Source of the DNA: Oscillospiraceae bacterium
Lineage (GTDB): Bacteria > Bacillota > Clostridia > Oscillospirales > Oscillospiraceae
DNA length: 64,000 nt
Assembly (NCBI GenBank): GCA_017506735.1
Contig: JAFVMW010000046.1
Location: 92,606 to 156,605, forward strand
Direction: 5' to 3'
Shown here: positions 34,775-42,158 of the stretch, one piece after another
Numbering within the stretch: position 1 is the stretch's first letter
Layout: each line of letters begins with the position of its first letter
Translations under genes and position numbers: made by a program
Notes under the pieces: model-generated
What the model saw: the letters and a program-made list of their open reading frames with translations, nothing else
Told to the model about the DNA's origin: nothing
Database searches by the model: none

Positions 34775-36043
34775 TTACATCTCCCCGATGATATATTTCC
34801 TGAGCTGTCCGTAAAGGATCTCATCCACCACGGTTTCAATCTCGATGCCCTCGGCGGTGTAGTCCACGGACTTGACCTGGGCACCGGCATGAAGGCGGTC
34901 CACCATGCCGCCCATGGAATAGGGCAGGCATACCTTGATGTGGAACAGGCCCTTGTCAAGAGCCTTCTCAATGGCCTTCAGCAATCCACTCATATTATCG
35001 CCCTTTTTGGCGGAAATTGCAACCACATCTTCCCCGATGGGAATGTCTGTGGGGTCCACCAGATCGGCCTTGTTGTAGACACTGATGATGGGGGTGCCTT
35101 CCTTGGCGAGCTTTGCGATCAGCCGCTCCACCACGGCGATGTGCTCGGCCCGGTTGGGATCGGCAGAGTCGATGACATGGAGTAGCACATCCGCATACTC
35201 CAGCTCCTCCAGGGTGGCACGGAATGCATCCACCAGATGGTGAGGAAGCTTGGAGATAAAGCCAACGGTGTCGGACAGGATCACATCCAGATTATCGGAT
35301 ACGGTCAGCTGCCGGGAGGTGGTGTCCAGTGTGTCAAAAAGCCGGTTGTTGGCAGGAATGCCGGCATCGGTGAGCTGATTCAGCAGCGTGGACTTGCCGG
35401 CGTTGGTATAGCCCACGATGGCCACCACAGGGACGGAATTCTTCATCCGGCGCTCACGCTGGACAGCACGAACCTGGCGGACCTGCTTCAGCTCCGTTTC
35501 CAGACGGGCGATTCGTTCCCGGATGTGACGGCGGTCGGATTCCAGCTTGGTCTCACCGGGGCCACGGGTGCCGATGCCGCCGCCCTGTCGGGACAGGCTC
35601 TTGCCCATGCCGGAAAGCCGGGGCAGCAGATATTTATACTGGGCCAGCTCCACCTGCAGGCGGCCCTCCCGGGTACGGGCACGCTGGGCGAAGATGTCCA
35701 GAATCAGGGCGCTGCGGTCAAGCACCGTGACGCCCAGAAGCTCCTCCAGGGCACGGATGTGGCCGGGAGACAGCTCGTTGTCAAAGACCGCCATGGTGGA
35801 TGCGGTGGCCTGGATGAGCATCCGGACCTCCTCTGCCTTGCCCTCACCAATGAAGCTGTGGGCATCTGGGGTATGGCGGTTCTGGAGCACCTTCGCGGTG
35901 CAGAAGCCGCCGGCGGTTTCCAGCAGGGCCTCCAGCTCCTCCAGGGTCTCCTCGGTGGCTGTTTCGTCTGATCTGAATACGTCGGCATTCAGGCCCACCA
36001 GCACCGCCCGTTCTGCAATGTGTTCTTCAAAATTTCGTTCCAT
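34775..36043 (-). CDS. hflX: GTPase HflX
   Basis: A 422-aa ribosome-associated GTPase that splits stalled or stressed 70S ribosomes. The N-terminal HflX domain ends in the glycine-rich GGGIGTRGPGETKLE segment, a coiled-coil helix follows, and the G domain has G1 GYTNAGKST near 208-216, G3 DTVGFI and G4 NKAD. ATG at 36043 follows AGGAG; the frame extends upstream into the rpmE terminator and is rejected. First gene of the long minus-strand cluster. Confidence 0.96.
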   Translation of the reverse strand: MERNFEEHIAERAVLVGLNADVFRSDETATEETLEELEALLETAGGFCTAKVLQNRHTPDAHSFIGEGKAEEVRMLIQATASTMAVFDNELSPGHIRALEELLGVTVLDRSALILDIFAQRARTREGRLQVELAQYKYLLPRLSGMGKSLSRQGGGIGTRGPGETKLESDRRHIRERIARLETELKQVRQVRAVQRERRMKNSVPVVAIVGYTNAGKSTLLNQLTDAGIPANNRLFDTLDTTSRQLTVSDNLDVILSDTVGFISKLPHHLVDAFRATLEELEYADVLLHVIDSADPNRAEHIAVVERLIAKLAKEGTPIISVYNKADLVDPTDIPIGEDVVAISAKKGDNMSGLLKAIEKALDKGLFHIKVCLPYSMGGMVDRLHAGAQVKSVDYTAEGIEIETVVDEILYGQLRKYIIGEM

Positions 36044-36063
36044 AGTATCTCCTATAAATCGAC

Positions 36064-36092
36064 AAAAAACCCGCACTGCAACGCAGTGCGGG
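36064..36092 (-). terminator. Terminator of rpmE
   Basis: Minus-strand perfect 10-bp stem CCCGCACTGC / GCAGTGCGGG with a 3-nt loop and six T. It lies between rpmE and the hflX start. Confidence 0.9.
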
Positions 36093-36101
36093 CTTCTCAT
36101 C

Positions 36102-36302
36102 TTACTTCAGGCCAAAACGCTTGTTGAACCGATCAACGCGTCCACCGGTGTCAACCAGCTTCTGCTTGCCGGTATAGAAAGGGTGGCACTTGGAGCAGAT
36201 TTCAACCTTAATGTCCTTCTTGGTGGAACCAGTGGTAAAGACATTGCCGCAAGCGCAGCGGATGGTAGTCTGTTCGTACTTGGGATGGAGACCTTCCTTC
36301 AT
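36102..36302 (-). CDS. rpmE: 50S ribosomal protein L31, zinc type
   Basis: A 66-aa large-subunit protein. Starts [20 protein letters not shown], and keeps the zinc ligands (CAC and CSKCHP), marking the zinc-bound RpmE form rather than the zinc-free RpmE2. The start follows GAGGTG; the open frame continues upstream but without an SD. Monocistronic. Confidence 0.97.
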   Translation of the reverse strand: MKEGLHPKYEQTTIRCACGNVFTTGSTKKDIKVEICSKCHPFYTGKQKLVDTGGRVDRFNKRFGLK

Positions 36303-36327
36303 TTCGTTCACCTCTTTCGTATCATGT

Positions 36328-36348
36328 AAAAGGGCATTTTTCGCCCTT
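36328..36348 (-). other. Leader hairpin of rpmE
   Basis: The rpmE leader can form AAGGGC / GCCCTT with a 7-nt loop followed by TTTT on the minus strand, a weak attenuator-like structure about 25 nt before the start. Regulatory meaning is uncertain. Confidence 0.35.
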
Positions 36349-36369
36349 GGCAATCTCAATCGCTCGAAT

Positions 36370-36398
36370 ATATTAGCACAAGACGAAGAAGAATGCAA
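36370..36398 (-). promoter_or_regulatory. Promoter of rpmE
   Basis: Minus-strand TTGCAT, 17-nt spacer, TAATAT. Confidence 0.75.
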
Positions 36399-36443
36399 GC
36401 ACTTTTTTCAGAATTTTTCTATTTTTTTCGCGGAGCCGGAAAA

Positions 36444-37667
36444 TCAAAAGGCCCAGTTTCCGTTTTCGAAGATCCGGACGGTCTTCCCGTCGGCACAAAG
36501 TGCATCGATGTTCATGGTTTCGCAGCCGATCATAAAGTCCACGTGGATCATGGAGTCATTGACGCCCAGGGCGCGGCATTCCTCCAGGGTGCGGTTGTGG
36601 TAATCCCGGATGGTATCGCAGTAGCCGGAGCCCATAGCCAGGTGGCAGGAGGCATTCTCGTCAAACAGGGTGTTGTAGAACAGCAGGCCGCTTTCGGCAA
36701 TGGGGCTCTGCATGGGAACCAGCGCGCATTCGCCCAGGTAGGCGGCACCTTCGTCCATGGTGACCATCTGCTCCAGCAGCTCCTGGCCCTTCTCAGCGCC
36801 CACTTCCACAGCCTTGCCGTTTTCAAACCGGAGCCAGAAGTTCTCGATCAGCTGGCCCTGGTAGCTCAGGGGCATGGTGGAGTAGACGATGCCATCGGCC
36901 TGGCCCTTCATGGGCGTGATGAAGCACTCCTCGGTGGGAATGTTGGGGTTGAAGAAGATACCGGTGGAGGTGGTCTCGCCGCCGCCCACAAAGAGGGCCT
37001 CGGGAATCATGCCCACGGTCAGATCGGTGCCGTTGGCTGCGGTGTAGTGCAGGGAACGGATGCCCAGCTCATTCAGATGGGCACAGTGGGCGGTCAGGTC
37101 GGCGTTGTGGGCATCCCATGCGGCCACGGCATCCTCGGTGACCCGGGAGGTGGACAGGATGGCCTCCCAGAGCTTTTCGATGGCTCTGGCCTTGGTCAAG
37201 CCGGGGAACAGCTTCTTGGCCCAGGCGGCACCGGGAACAGCGGCCACGCACCACTGCTGCTTGCCGGTCATGGCATCGGAATAGGGGCGCAGGATGGGGT
37301 AGCTGAGCTGACGGGCCTTTGCCATCTTCTCCCGGTTGATGCCCTTCAGGCCATCGGGGTCTTCGCTGAGCAGACGGATGCGGACAGGAACCACATCGCA
37401 GTAATGCTCCTGCTGGGCCTTCTGCCACTCCTTGACTTCGCCCAGGGCCTTGACGCTCATGTAGCGGTAGTGGGTCTTTGCCAGGGGCTGGTAGCTCCAG
37501 TGGACCTCGACCTCACGGGCCTTGGCCTTGTAGCACTCCTCCACCAGCATCTGGACGAATTCGGGCTGGTCCAGACCTGCATAGATGTGGACCTCCTGGC
37601 CCTTCTGGATGTTGGCGCCGCATCGGGCGATCAGTCGGGCATATTCCCTCAGAACGGTCTTTTTCAT
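36444..37667 (-). CDS. Aminopeptidase, M29 family
   Basis: A 407-aa cytoplasmic metallo-aminopeptidase of the AmpS/PepS type. The usual ligand run is visible: Glu in NIPTEECFITP, Glu in LGECALVP, then the HLAMGSGY segment and the H-x-D pair of SMIHVDFMIG near the C-terminus. Length is normal. Monocistronic with a good promoter; it diverges from the methyltransferase gene at 37807. Confidence 0.94.
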   Translation of the reverse strand: MKKTVLREYARLIARCGANIQKGQEVHIYAGLDQPEFVQMLVEECYKAKAREVEVHWSYQPLAKTHYRYMSVKALGEVKEWQKAQQEHYCDVVPVRIRLLSEDPDGLKGINREKMAKARQLSYPILRPYSDAMTGKQQWCVAAVPGAAWAKKLFPGLTKARAIEKLWEAILSTSRVTEDAVAAWDAHNADLTAHCAHLNELGIRSLHYTAANGTDLTVGMIPEALFVGGGETTSTGIFFNPNIPTEECFITPMKGQADGIVYSTMPLSYQGQLIENFWLRFENGKAVEVGAEKGQELLEQMVTMDEGAAYLGECALVPMQSPIAESGLLFYNTLFDENASCHLAMGSGYCDTIRDYHNRTLEECRALGVNDSMIHVDFMIGCETMNIDALCADGKTVRIFENGNWAF

Positions 37668-37704
37668 AACGGATTCTCTCCTTACAGCATTTATGATGCT
37701 CTAT

Positions 37705-37733
37705 ATTCTAACAGAATTCCCCTCTCCCGTCAA
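37705..37733 (-). promoter_or_regulatory. Promoter of the M29 aminopeptidase gene
   Basis: Minus-strand TTGACG, 17-nt spacer, TAGAAT. Confidence 0.75.
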
Positions 37734-37749
37734 TCTATTCGGGCAAACC

Positions 37750-37778
37750 TTGAAAAAAGTTGCCATCTGTGATAAGAT
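37750..37778 (+). promoter_or_regulatory. Promoter of the methyltransferase-birA unit
   Basis: TTGAAA, 17-nt spacer, TAAGAT, 29 nt before the start at 37807. Confidence 0.7.
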
Positions 37779-37806
37779 TCCTTCAAACAAGAACGAGGTG
37801 AAAGCC

Positions 37807-38688
37807 ATGCTGACAAGAGAACAATTCCATGACCTGCTGAAGGACGGTCCCCTGCTTCTGGATGGCGCTGCCGGCTCCAATCTGCGCAAGGCCGGAATGC
37901 CCCGTGGCTGCTGCACCGAGGAATGGGTGCTCAACCACCCGGAGGTGATGATAGACCTCCAGCGGCGCTATTATGAAGCCGGGTCCCGGGTGCTGTACGC
38001 CCCCACATTCCAAGCACAGCCTGCGGCGCTCAAAGAGGTGAAGCTTGACAAGCAGACCGAGTCCATCAACGCCATGCTGGTTCGTCTCACCCGGGCTGCC
38101 GCTCCCGAGGCCCTGGTGGCAGGTGACATCACCACACTGGCGGTATATCTGGACAGCTTCGACACGGCGCTGTTTGATACAATGGTTGAAAACTACCGGC
38201 GGCAGATCGTGGGACTGCTGGAGGGCGGTGTGGATCTGATCGCCGCGGAAACCCTGCTCTATCCCCAGGACGCGGAGGCCATCCTCACCGCCGCGGAACT
38301 GGAAGGAGCGGAAACGGTGATTTACACCTTCACCATGCAGCCCGACGGCTCCCTGTTCTCCGGTATGGATGCCGGCAAGATTCTCCGGGAGCTGGAGGAA
38401 GCCGGTGCCGCCGCCGTGGGCTTCAACTGCGTGGCGGCGGATATGATGACACCGGGACTGGTGAGCAAGCTCCGCCGACAGGTTCGGGGGCCTCTGGTAT
38501 GCAAGCCCAACGCGGGCATCCCGGTAATCAATGACAGCGCAGAGGCGGTCTATCCCATGGAGCCCGGAGAATTCGCCGGGATTGTAAGCGACTGTCTGGA
38601 CATGGGCGCGAAGATCATCGGCGGCTGCTGCGGCACGGACCCGGAATACATCCGGGCTCTGGCGGAGCTGCTGAAGCGGAGGGGATAA
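37807..38688 (+). CDS. Homocysteine S-methyltransferase domain protein
   Basis: A 293-aa stand-alone homocysteine-binding barrel like the N-terminal module of MetH or MmuM. Zinc ligands: the conserved Cys of VGFNCVA (about residue 209) and the GGCCGTDPEYI pair near 275-285. The N-terminal LLLDGAAGSNLRKAGMP segment is typical. No methyltetrahydrofolate or cobalamin domain is present, so it either uses S-methylmethionine/SAM or works with separately encoded modules. ATG at 37807 follows GAGGTG; 3 nt before birA. Confidence 0.9.
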   Translation: MLTREQFHDLLKDGPLLLDGAAGSNLRKAGMPRGCCTEEWVLNHPEVMIDLQRRYYEAGSRVLYAPTFQAQPAALKEVKLDKQTESINAMLVRLTRAAAPEALVAGDITTLAVYLDSFDTALFDTMVENYRRQIVGLLEGGVDLIAAETLLYPQDAEAILTAAELEGAETVIYTFTMQPDGSLFSGMDAGKILRELEEAGAAAVGFNCVAADMMTPGLVSKLRRQVRGPLVCKPNAGIPVINDSAEAVYPMEPGEFAGIVSDCLDMGAKIIGGCCGTDPEYIRALAELLKRRG

Positions 38689-38691
38689 GCC

Positions 38692-39507
38692 ATGACAGAC
38701 AATTCCATTTCCGTGGATAAAATCCAGGACTGTCTGGGGGCGCATCCCTGGGCATCCCTGATCCAGGTATTTGACGAGGTGGATTCCACCAACACCCTGG
38801 CAAAGACACTGGCGGCCCAGGGGGCACCGGAGGGCACCATTCTGATCGCCGACCGGCAGACCGGTGGCCGTGGACGCCTGGGGCGGAGCTTCCTCTCCCC
38901 CGGGGATGTGGGCGTTTATTATTCTCTGATTCTGCGGCCGGGCTGCAGCCCCGGGGAGCTGATGCATCTGACCTGTGCCACCGCCGTGGCCATGTGTGAA
39001 GCGGCGGAGGAGGCCTTCGGCTTCCGGCCGGGTATCAAATGGACCAACGACCTGGTGGTGGGGCGGAAAAAGCTGGGCGGCATTCTGACCGAGCTTTCCC
39101 TGAATCCCAAAACCGGGCTGGTGGACTGGGCTGTGGTGGGCATAGGCATCAACTGCCGTCAGAGGGAAGCCGATTTCGATCCTTCCATCCGGGATATGGC
39201 CTGCTCCGCCGCCATGGTGCTGGGACAGGATGCAGACCGGAATGTGCTGATTGGCACCATGACAAAAGCCCTGCACCGGATGTCCGTCACACTCCTGGCA
39301 GCGAAGGACGCCATCCTCGAACAGTATCGCCGGGATTGCGTAACGCTGGGCAAACAGATCAGCGTTGTCCGGGGAGATGAGGTGTTTCATGCCCTGGCCC
39401 TGTCTGTGGACCCGGAGGGTGGTCTTGTGGTTCGGCTGGAGGATGGCACGGAGCAGACCGTCAATTCCGGCGAAGTCAGCATCCGTGGATTCTATGGCTA
39501 TATTTAG
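38692..39507 (+). CDS. birA: Biotin--[acetyl-CoA-carboxylase] ligase
   Basis: A 271-aa enzyme that attaches biotin to carboxylase biotin domains. Ligase motifs: DSTNTLAK (about 28-35), biotinyl-AMP loop GGRGRLGRSF (about 58-67), KWTNDLVV (about 115) and KLGGILTE. There is no N-terminal helix-turn-helix, so it is a class I (non-repressor) form, with an SH3-like C-terminal domain. Second gene of a two-gene unit; followed by a repeat-rich gap without a clear terminator. Confidence 0.95.
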   Translation: MTDNSISVDKIQDCLGAHPWASLIQVFDEVDSTNTLAKTLAAQGAPEGTILIADRQTGGRGRLGRSFLSPGDVGVYYSLILRPGCSPGELMHLTCATAVAMCEAAEEAFGFRPGIKWTNDLVVGRKKLGGILTELSLNPKTGLVDWAVVGIGINCRQREADFDPSIRDMACSAAMVLGQDADRNVLIGTMTKALHRMSVTLLAAKDAILEQYRRDCVTLGKQISVVRGDEVFHALALSVDPEGGLVVRLEDGTEQTVNSGEVSIRGFYGYI

Positions 39508-39516
39508 GGGAACCCT

Positions 39517-39684
39517 GATTAATACTAACTCTTAATAAAACAGCCTGACGCTTACCGGCTTAATTTGCACCAGAATGCGTTCTCCTCCTAGGTGGGCGAC
39601 AGCCCACCGTCGTCGTCGGCCTTTTCTGGCACAATTTATCCTCGCTGAGCATCTAGGCCGTTCTATCAAGAATTAGTATAAATC
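39517..39684. repeat. MITE-like element with terminal inverted repeats
   Basis: GATTAATACTAACTCTT (39517-39533) and AAGAATTAGTATAAATC (39668-39684) are 17-bp terminal inverted repeats matching at 15 positions. Between them further arms pair (AATTTGCACCAGAA with TTCTGGCACAATTT) and a short GGTGGGC/GCCCACC hairpin lies in the middle, so the whole 168 bp can fold as one long hairpin. No open frame. It looks like a miniature inverted-repeat element inserted after birA. Confidence 0.65.
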
Positions 39685-39694
39685 GGCAAGAGTG

Positions 39695-39830
39695 GGTGGC
39701 GATGGATTTTGGTCCAAATAAAAGTTTGAAAAGCGCAGGAATACTGTATGTATTTCAGGTTTTTCAAACTGCATCGTTGGGCCAAAAGAGCCGCCAGCCG
39801 CCGCAGACGATTTATTCAGTGGTTTCTTAG
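39695..39830. repeat. Dispersed hairpin repeat, copy 2
   Basis: Closely matches 145-275. The hairpin core spans 39707-39787 with TTTTGGTCC / GGGCCAAAA at the base and GTTTGAAAA / TTTTTCAAAC and ATAC / GTAT inner arms. It starts about 10 nt after the MITE-like element. Differences between the copies often preserve pairing at the base of the stem (TCCC/GGGA-type in copy 1, GGTCC/GGGCC in copy 2). Confidence 0.75.
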
Positions 39831-39842
39831 ATAAAATTGTTG

Positions 39843-39871
39843 TTGAAATTTGGTTACAGATTGGTTATACT
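39843..39871 (+). promoter_or_regulatory. Promoter of the acidic repeat protein gene
   Basis: TTGAAA, 17-nt spacer, TATACT, 36 nt before the start codon. Confidence 0.75.
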
Positions 39872-39907
39872 TATGACAGCTACAATAATAACTGGAGGTT
39901 ATCTGTT

Positions 39908-40243
39908 ATGAAACTGTTCAACACCATTATGAAGCTGGCTGCTGCCGTTGCCGCCATCGCCGGTATTGCCTACCTGGTCGTGAAGTACATGGACGCCATC
40001 AAGGCATGGCTCGGCAAGCTCTGCCCCTGCTGCGAAGTAGAGCTGGAGGACGATTTCGACGTCGAGGTGGAGTTCGCTGAGGAAGCTGACGCAGAGCCCG
40101 TGGAAGAGGTCGTCGTGGAAGAACCTGCTGCCGAGGAAGCTCCTGTTGAGGAAGCTCCTGTTGAGGAAGCTCCTGTTGAGGAAGCTCCTGCTGTGGAGGA
40201 GTCCGATGCTCCCGTGGCTGACGAGGCTGACTTCGAGGCTTGA
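39908..40243 (+). CDS. Small membrane-anchored acidic repeat protein
   Basis: A 111-aa protein I do not recognise by function. Residues 5-27 form a hydrophobic alanine-rich helix, followed by an amphipathic DAIKAWLGKLCPCCE segment with a CPCC motif, then about 65 residues made almost only of Glu, Asp, Ala, Val and Pro. Four EEAPV units are encoded by tandem 15-bp repeats. The layout, one anchor helix and a long acidic disordered tail, is shared with small envelope proteins of this clade. Good promoter and SD (GGAGGT), own hairpin terminator. Confidence 0.85.
   Translation: MKLFNTIMKLAAAVAAIAGIAYLVVKYMDAIKAWLGKLCPCCEVELEDDFDVEVEFAEEADAEPVEEVVVEEPAAEEAPVEEAPVEEAPVEEAPAVEESDAPVADEADFEA
40133..40192. 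repeat. Tandem 15-bp coding repeat (4 units)
   Basis: GAGGAAGCTCCTGTT occurs three times and a fourth unit differs by one base (CT for TT). In frame it encodes EEAPV. Nearly identical units suggest recent slippage expansion and possible length variation between strains. Confidence 0.9.
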
Positions 40244-40258
40244 TCCTGTAATAATGTT

Positions 40259-40290
40259 TCCCGGCAGGCGAGCCTGCCGGGAATTCTTTT
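40259..40290 (+). terminator. Terminator of the acidic repeat protein gene
   Basis: Perfect 11-bp stem TCCCGGCAGGC / GCCTGCCGGGA with a 2-nt loop (effective loop larger), tail ATTCTTTT. Confidence 0.7.
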
Positions 40291-40294
40291 GGGT

Positions 40295-40328
40295 AAAAAC
40301 ACGCCCCGGACAAAGTCCGGGGCGTGTT
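40295..40328 (-). terminator. Terminator of the nucleotidyltransferase gene
   Basis: Minus-strand 14-bp stem AACACGCCCCGGAC / GTCCGGGGCGTGTT with a 3-nt loop and a short T run. Faces the previous terminator. Confidence 0.85.
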
Positions 40329-40334
40329 GCTGTA

Positions 40335-41258
40335 TTAATGTAAGGGCGAGGGATAGATTCCGGCATCCGTCATTTCCTTGAAGGCTTCCCGTACGGAGGG
40401 AATGTCCTCTGCGAAGGTCATGCCAAACCAGCGGCTTTCCGTAGGAAGCACCTGAACCCGGACACCACGGGTCAACATTCTACCGATCTCCGTGGGAATC
40501 AGGAATTCAGACTTGGGCTGCTCCAGATCCCGGGCCAGAAATTCCAGGAACTGTTCCTCCAGCCGGTCCAGCACATCCGGGGTAAAGGCCCACATGTTCA
40601 TGGACACGGGAATGCCCGGGTCCAGATCCATGATCCGGCCTTCCACCATAACGCTGGCACCCCGGGCGCTTTTGATGATCTGCTTGGTTTCCACGATGTG
40701 CTTCAAGCAGCCGTTTTCCTCCATGGTACACAGGCCCCGGGTCACACCGCCGTTGTCACTGAGGGTGTTTCCCAGAGAGAAGCCCACCAGTCCATAGCAG
40801 CCGGTGCTGTCCTGAGGCAGCGCATCCAGAAAGCGGCTTGCCTTCCGGTAGGAATCCTTACCGTAATAATCGTCCGCATTGATCACTGCAAAGCCGCCGT
40901 TGACCATACCCCGGCAGCTCAGCAGGGCGTGGCCCGTTCCCCAGGGCTTGGCACGTTCCATCGGGCAGACATAGCCTCCGGGCAGGTCTGTTTTCTCCTG
41001 GTAGGCAAGCAGCACTTCCACCCCCTGGGCCTGGCAGATCGGGCGGATACGGGAACCGATGATGGATTCAAACAGTTCCTCTATGTCGTGTCTGATGATA
41101 AAAATAATCCGGTTAAACCCGGCTTCCAGCGCATCGTGGATGGCGTAATCCATGATCACTTCTCCGTTGGGCCCAACGGGAGTGAGCTGTTTGATACCAT
41201 CCCGGAAACGGCTTCCGATTCCTGCAGCCAGGACGATAAGGGTTCGTTCTCCTGTCAT
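40335..41258 (-). CDS. Nucleotidyltransferase family protein (NTP_transferase)
   Basis: A 307-aa sugar-nucleotide-type nucleotidyltransferase. The N-terminal Rossmann-like signature LIVLAAGIGSRF is present (residues 7-18), a Lys in DGIKQLTPVGPNGEVIMDYAI, and the metal-site AVINADDYYG near residue 128. Close in style to glucose-1-phosphate thymidylyl/uridylyltransferases, but the substrate cannot be named. Monocistronic, strong promoter. Confidence 0.87.
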   Translation of the reverse strand: MTGERTLIVLAAGIGSRFRDGIKQLTPVGPNGEVIMDYAIHDALEAGFNRIIFIIRHDIEELFESIIGSRIRPICQAQGVEVLLAYQEKTDLPGGYVCPMERAKPWGTGHALLSCRGMVNGGFAVINADDYYGKDSYRKASRFLDALPQDSTGCYGLVGFSLGNTLSDNGGVTRGLCTMEENGCLKHIVETKQIIKSARGASVMVEGRIMDLDPGIPVSMNMWAFTPDVLDRLEEQFLEFLARDLEQPKSEFLIPTEIGRMLTRGVRVQVLPTESRWFGMTFAEDIPSVREAFKEMTDAGIYPSPLH

Positions 41259-41302
41259 GATTCAAACCTCCGACAGCATCTGTGGTTTGTAACTTTTTGT
41301 AT

Positions 41303-41331
41303 ATTATACACCCAGTATTCCAGTTCTGCAA
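41303..41331 (-). promoter_or_regulatory. Promoter of the nucleotidyltransferase gene
   Basis: Minus-strand TTGCAG, 17-nt spacer, TATAAT. Confidence 0.75.
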
Positions 41332-41346
41332 GGCCTTCCAAGTTTT

Positions 41347-41601
41347 TTATACAGTTTTCCCAATCAGCCGCAGTTTTTCGGCTCTTGAAAGCTGTTTAAT
41401 CTGGATTTCCCGTCGAAGTGCATAGGAATGGTCCGGACAGGGTTCCTGCCAGAGGAGTTTCACAGGCCCTCTGCCCCGGGTGTATTTGGCGCCCTTCCCC
41501 TGGTTATGGGCCTTCAGCCGATGCTCCAACCGGTCGGTAATGCCGGTATACAGGGTCCCATCTCGGCATTCCAGAATGTATACCACCCATTGCTTTTCCA
41601 T
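41347..41601 (-). CDS. GIY-YIG nuclease family protein (UPF0213)
   Basis: An 84-aa single GIY-YIG domain: VVYILECRDGTLYTGITDRLEHRL gives the YI(L)...YTGIT motif and catalytic Arg, with KAHNQGKGAKYTRGRGPVKLLW downstream (quoted in parts). UPF0213/YhbQ proteins are linked to DNA damage responses or excision, mostly by homology. Minus strand, 54 nt downstream of the 41655-42158 gene with a hairpin between. Confidence 0.92.
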   Translation of the reverse strand: MEKQWVVYILECRDGTLYTGITDRLEHRLKAHNQGKGAKYTRGRGPVKLLWQEPCPDHSYALRREIQIKQLSRAEKLRLIGKTV

Positions 41602-41620
41602 GCTTGTTCCTCAAATTGCA

Positions 41621-41648
41621 CCGGGCCGGGGCCAAAGCCCCGACCCGG
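41621..41648 (-). terminator. GC-rich hairpin between membrane protein and GIY-YIG genes
   Basis: 12-bp stem CCGGGTCGGGGC / GCCCCGGCCCGG (one mismatch) with TTTG loop on the minus strand. The following tract (TGCAATTTG) is only moderately T-rich. Confidence 0.45.
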
Positions 41649-41654
41649 AGTTGC

Positions 41655-42158
41655 TTACTTTCTTCTGCGCAAAGGTCTGCCCAGGAGCCTGTCCACCATG
41701 AGAAGCATCACATCCCACAAAATCACAGTGACGGCAAGCAGCCAGACGCCGGGACCGGAGTATTCCCCCAGCACTGCCTCCACGCCCATCACCGCCATCA
41801 GAAGGCCGTAGACCAGGGCGCCGGAGCCGGTGAAGAACAGGAGCTTCACGGTCTGGGACAGCCACTGGGGCCGGATTCTGGCAAACCGGTGCCGGATCAG
41901 CGGGTAATAGCCCAGAAACAGATACACCAGGGCCGCTTCCCGGTCCGGAGCCAGCAGCAGCGACAGAAGGGCTGTGGCCATGTAGTAGCACCAGGCGGTC
42001 TGCCTGCCGCAACGGGCCATCACCGGTCTGGTGATCAGAATACACAGCACCGGACAAACGTAGGTGTTCACCGGAATCAGGCTGCCCAGGCTCATAATGA
42101 CCACCGCAACGGCGGTCATCATGCCGCCGAAGGCCATCTTTTGGGACTGACGGGCCAT
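41655..42158 (-). CDS. Hypothetical membrane protein next to pncB
   Basis: A 167-aa protein with about five hydrophobic segments (residues 8-30, 33-50, 55-70, 75-90, 100-125, 135-155). The N-terminal FGGMMTAVAVVIMSLGSLIPVNTYVCPVL segment resembles small integral membrane subunits such as ECF-type substrate-binding proteins, but I cannot assign it. Its ATG overlaps the pncB stop (TGATG). The link with pncB may point to niacin or a related substrate; this is inference. Confidence 0.82.
   Translation of the reverse strand: MARQSQKMAFGGMMTAVAVVIMSLGSLIPVNTYVCPVLCILITRPVMARCGRQTAWCYYMATALLSLLLAPDREAALVYLFLGYYPLIRHRFARIRPQWLSQTVKLLFFTGSGALVYGLLMAVMGVEAVLGEYSGPGVWLLAVTVILWDVMLLMVDRLLGRPLRRRK

Noticed and set aside
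37807-38688. Full methionine synthase (MetH).
   Set aside because: Only the homocysteine-binding domain is present; folate and cobalamin domains are missing.
40133-40192. Four 15-bp direct repeats suggesting a CRISPR array.
   Set aside because: There are no spacers, the repeats are contiguous and in frame, and they encode EEAPV units of a protein.
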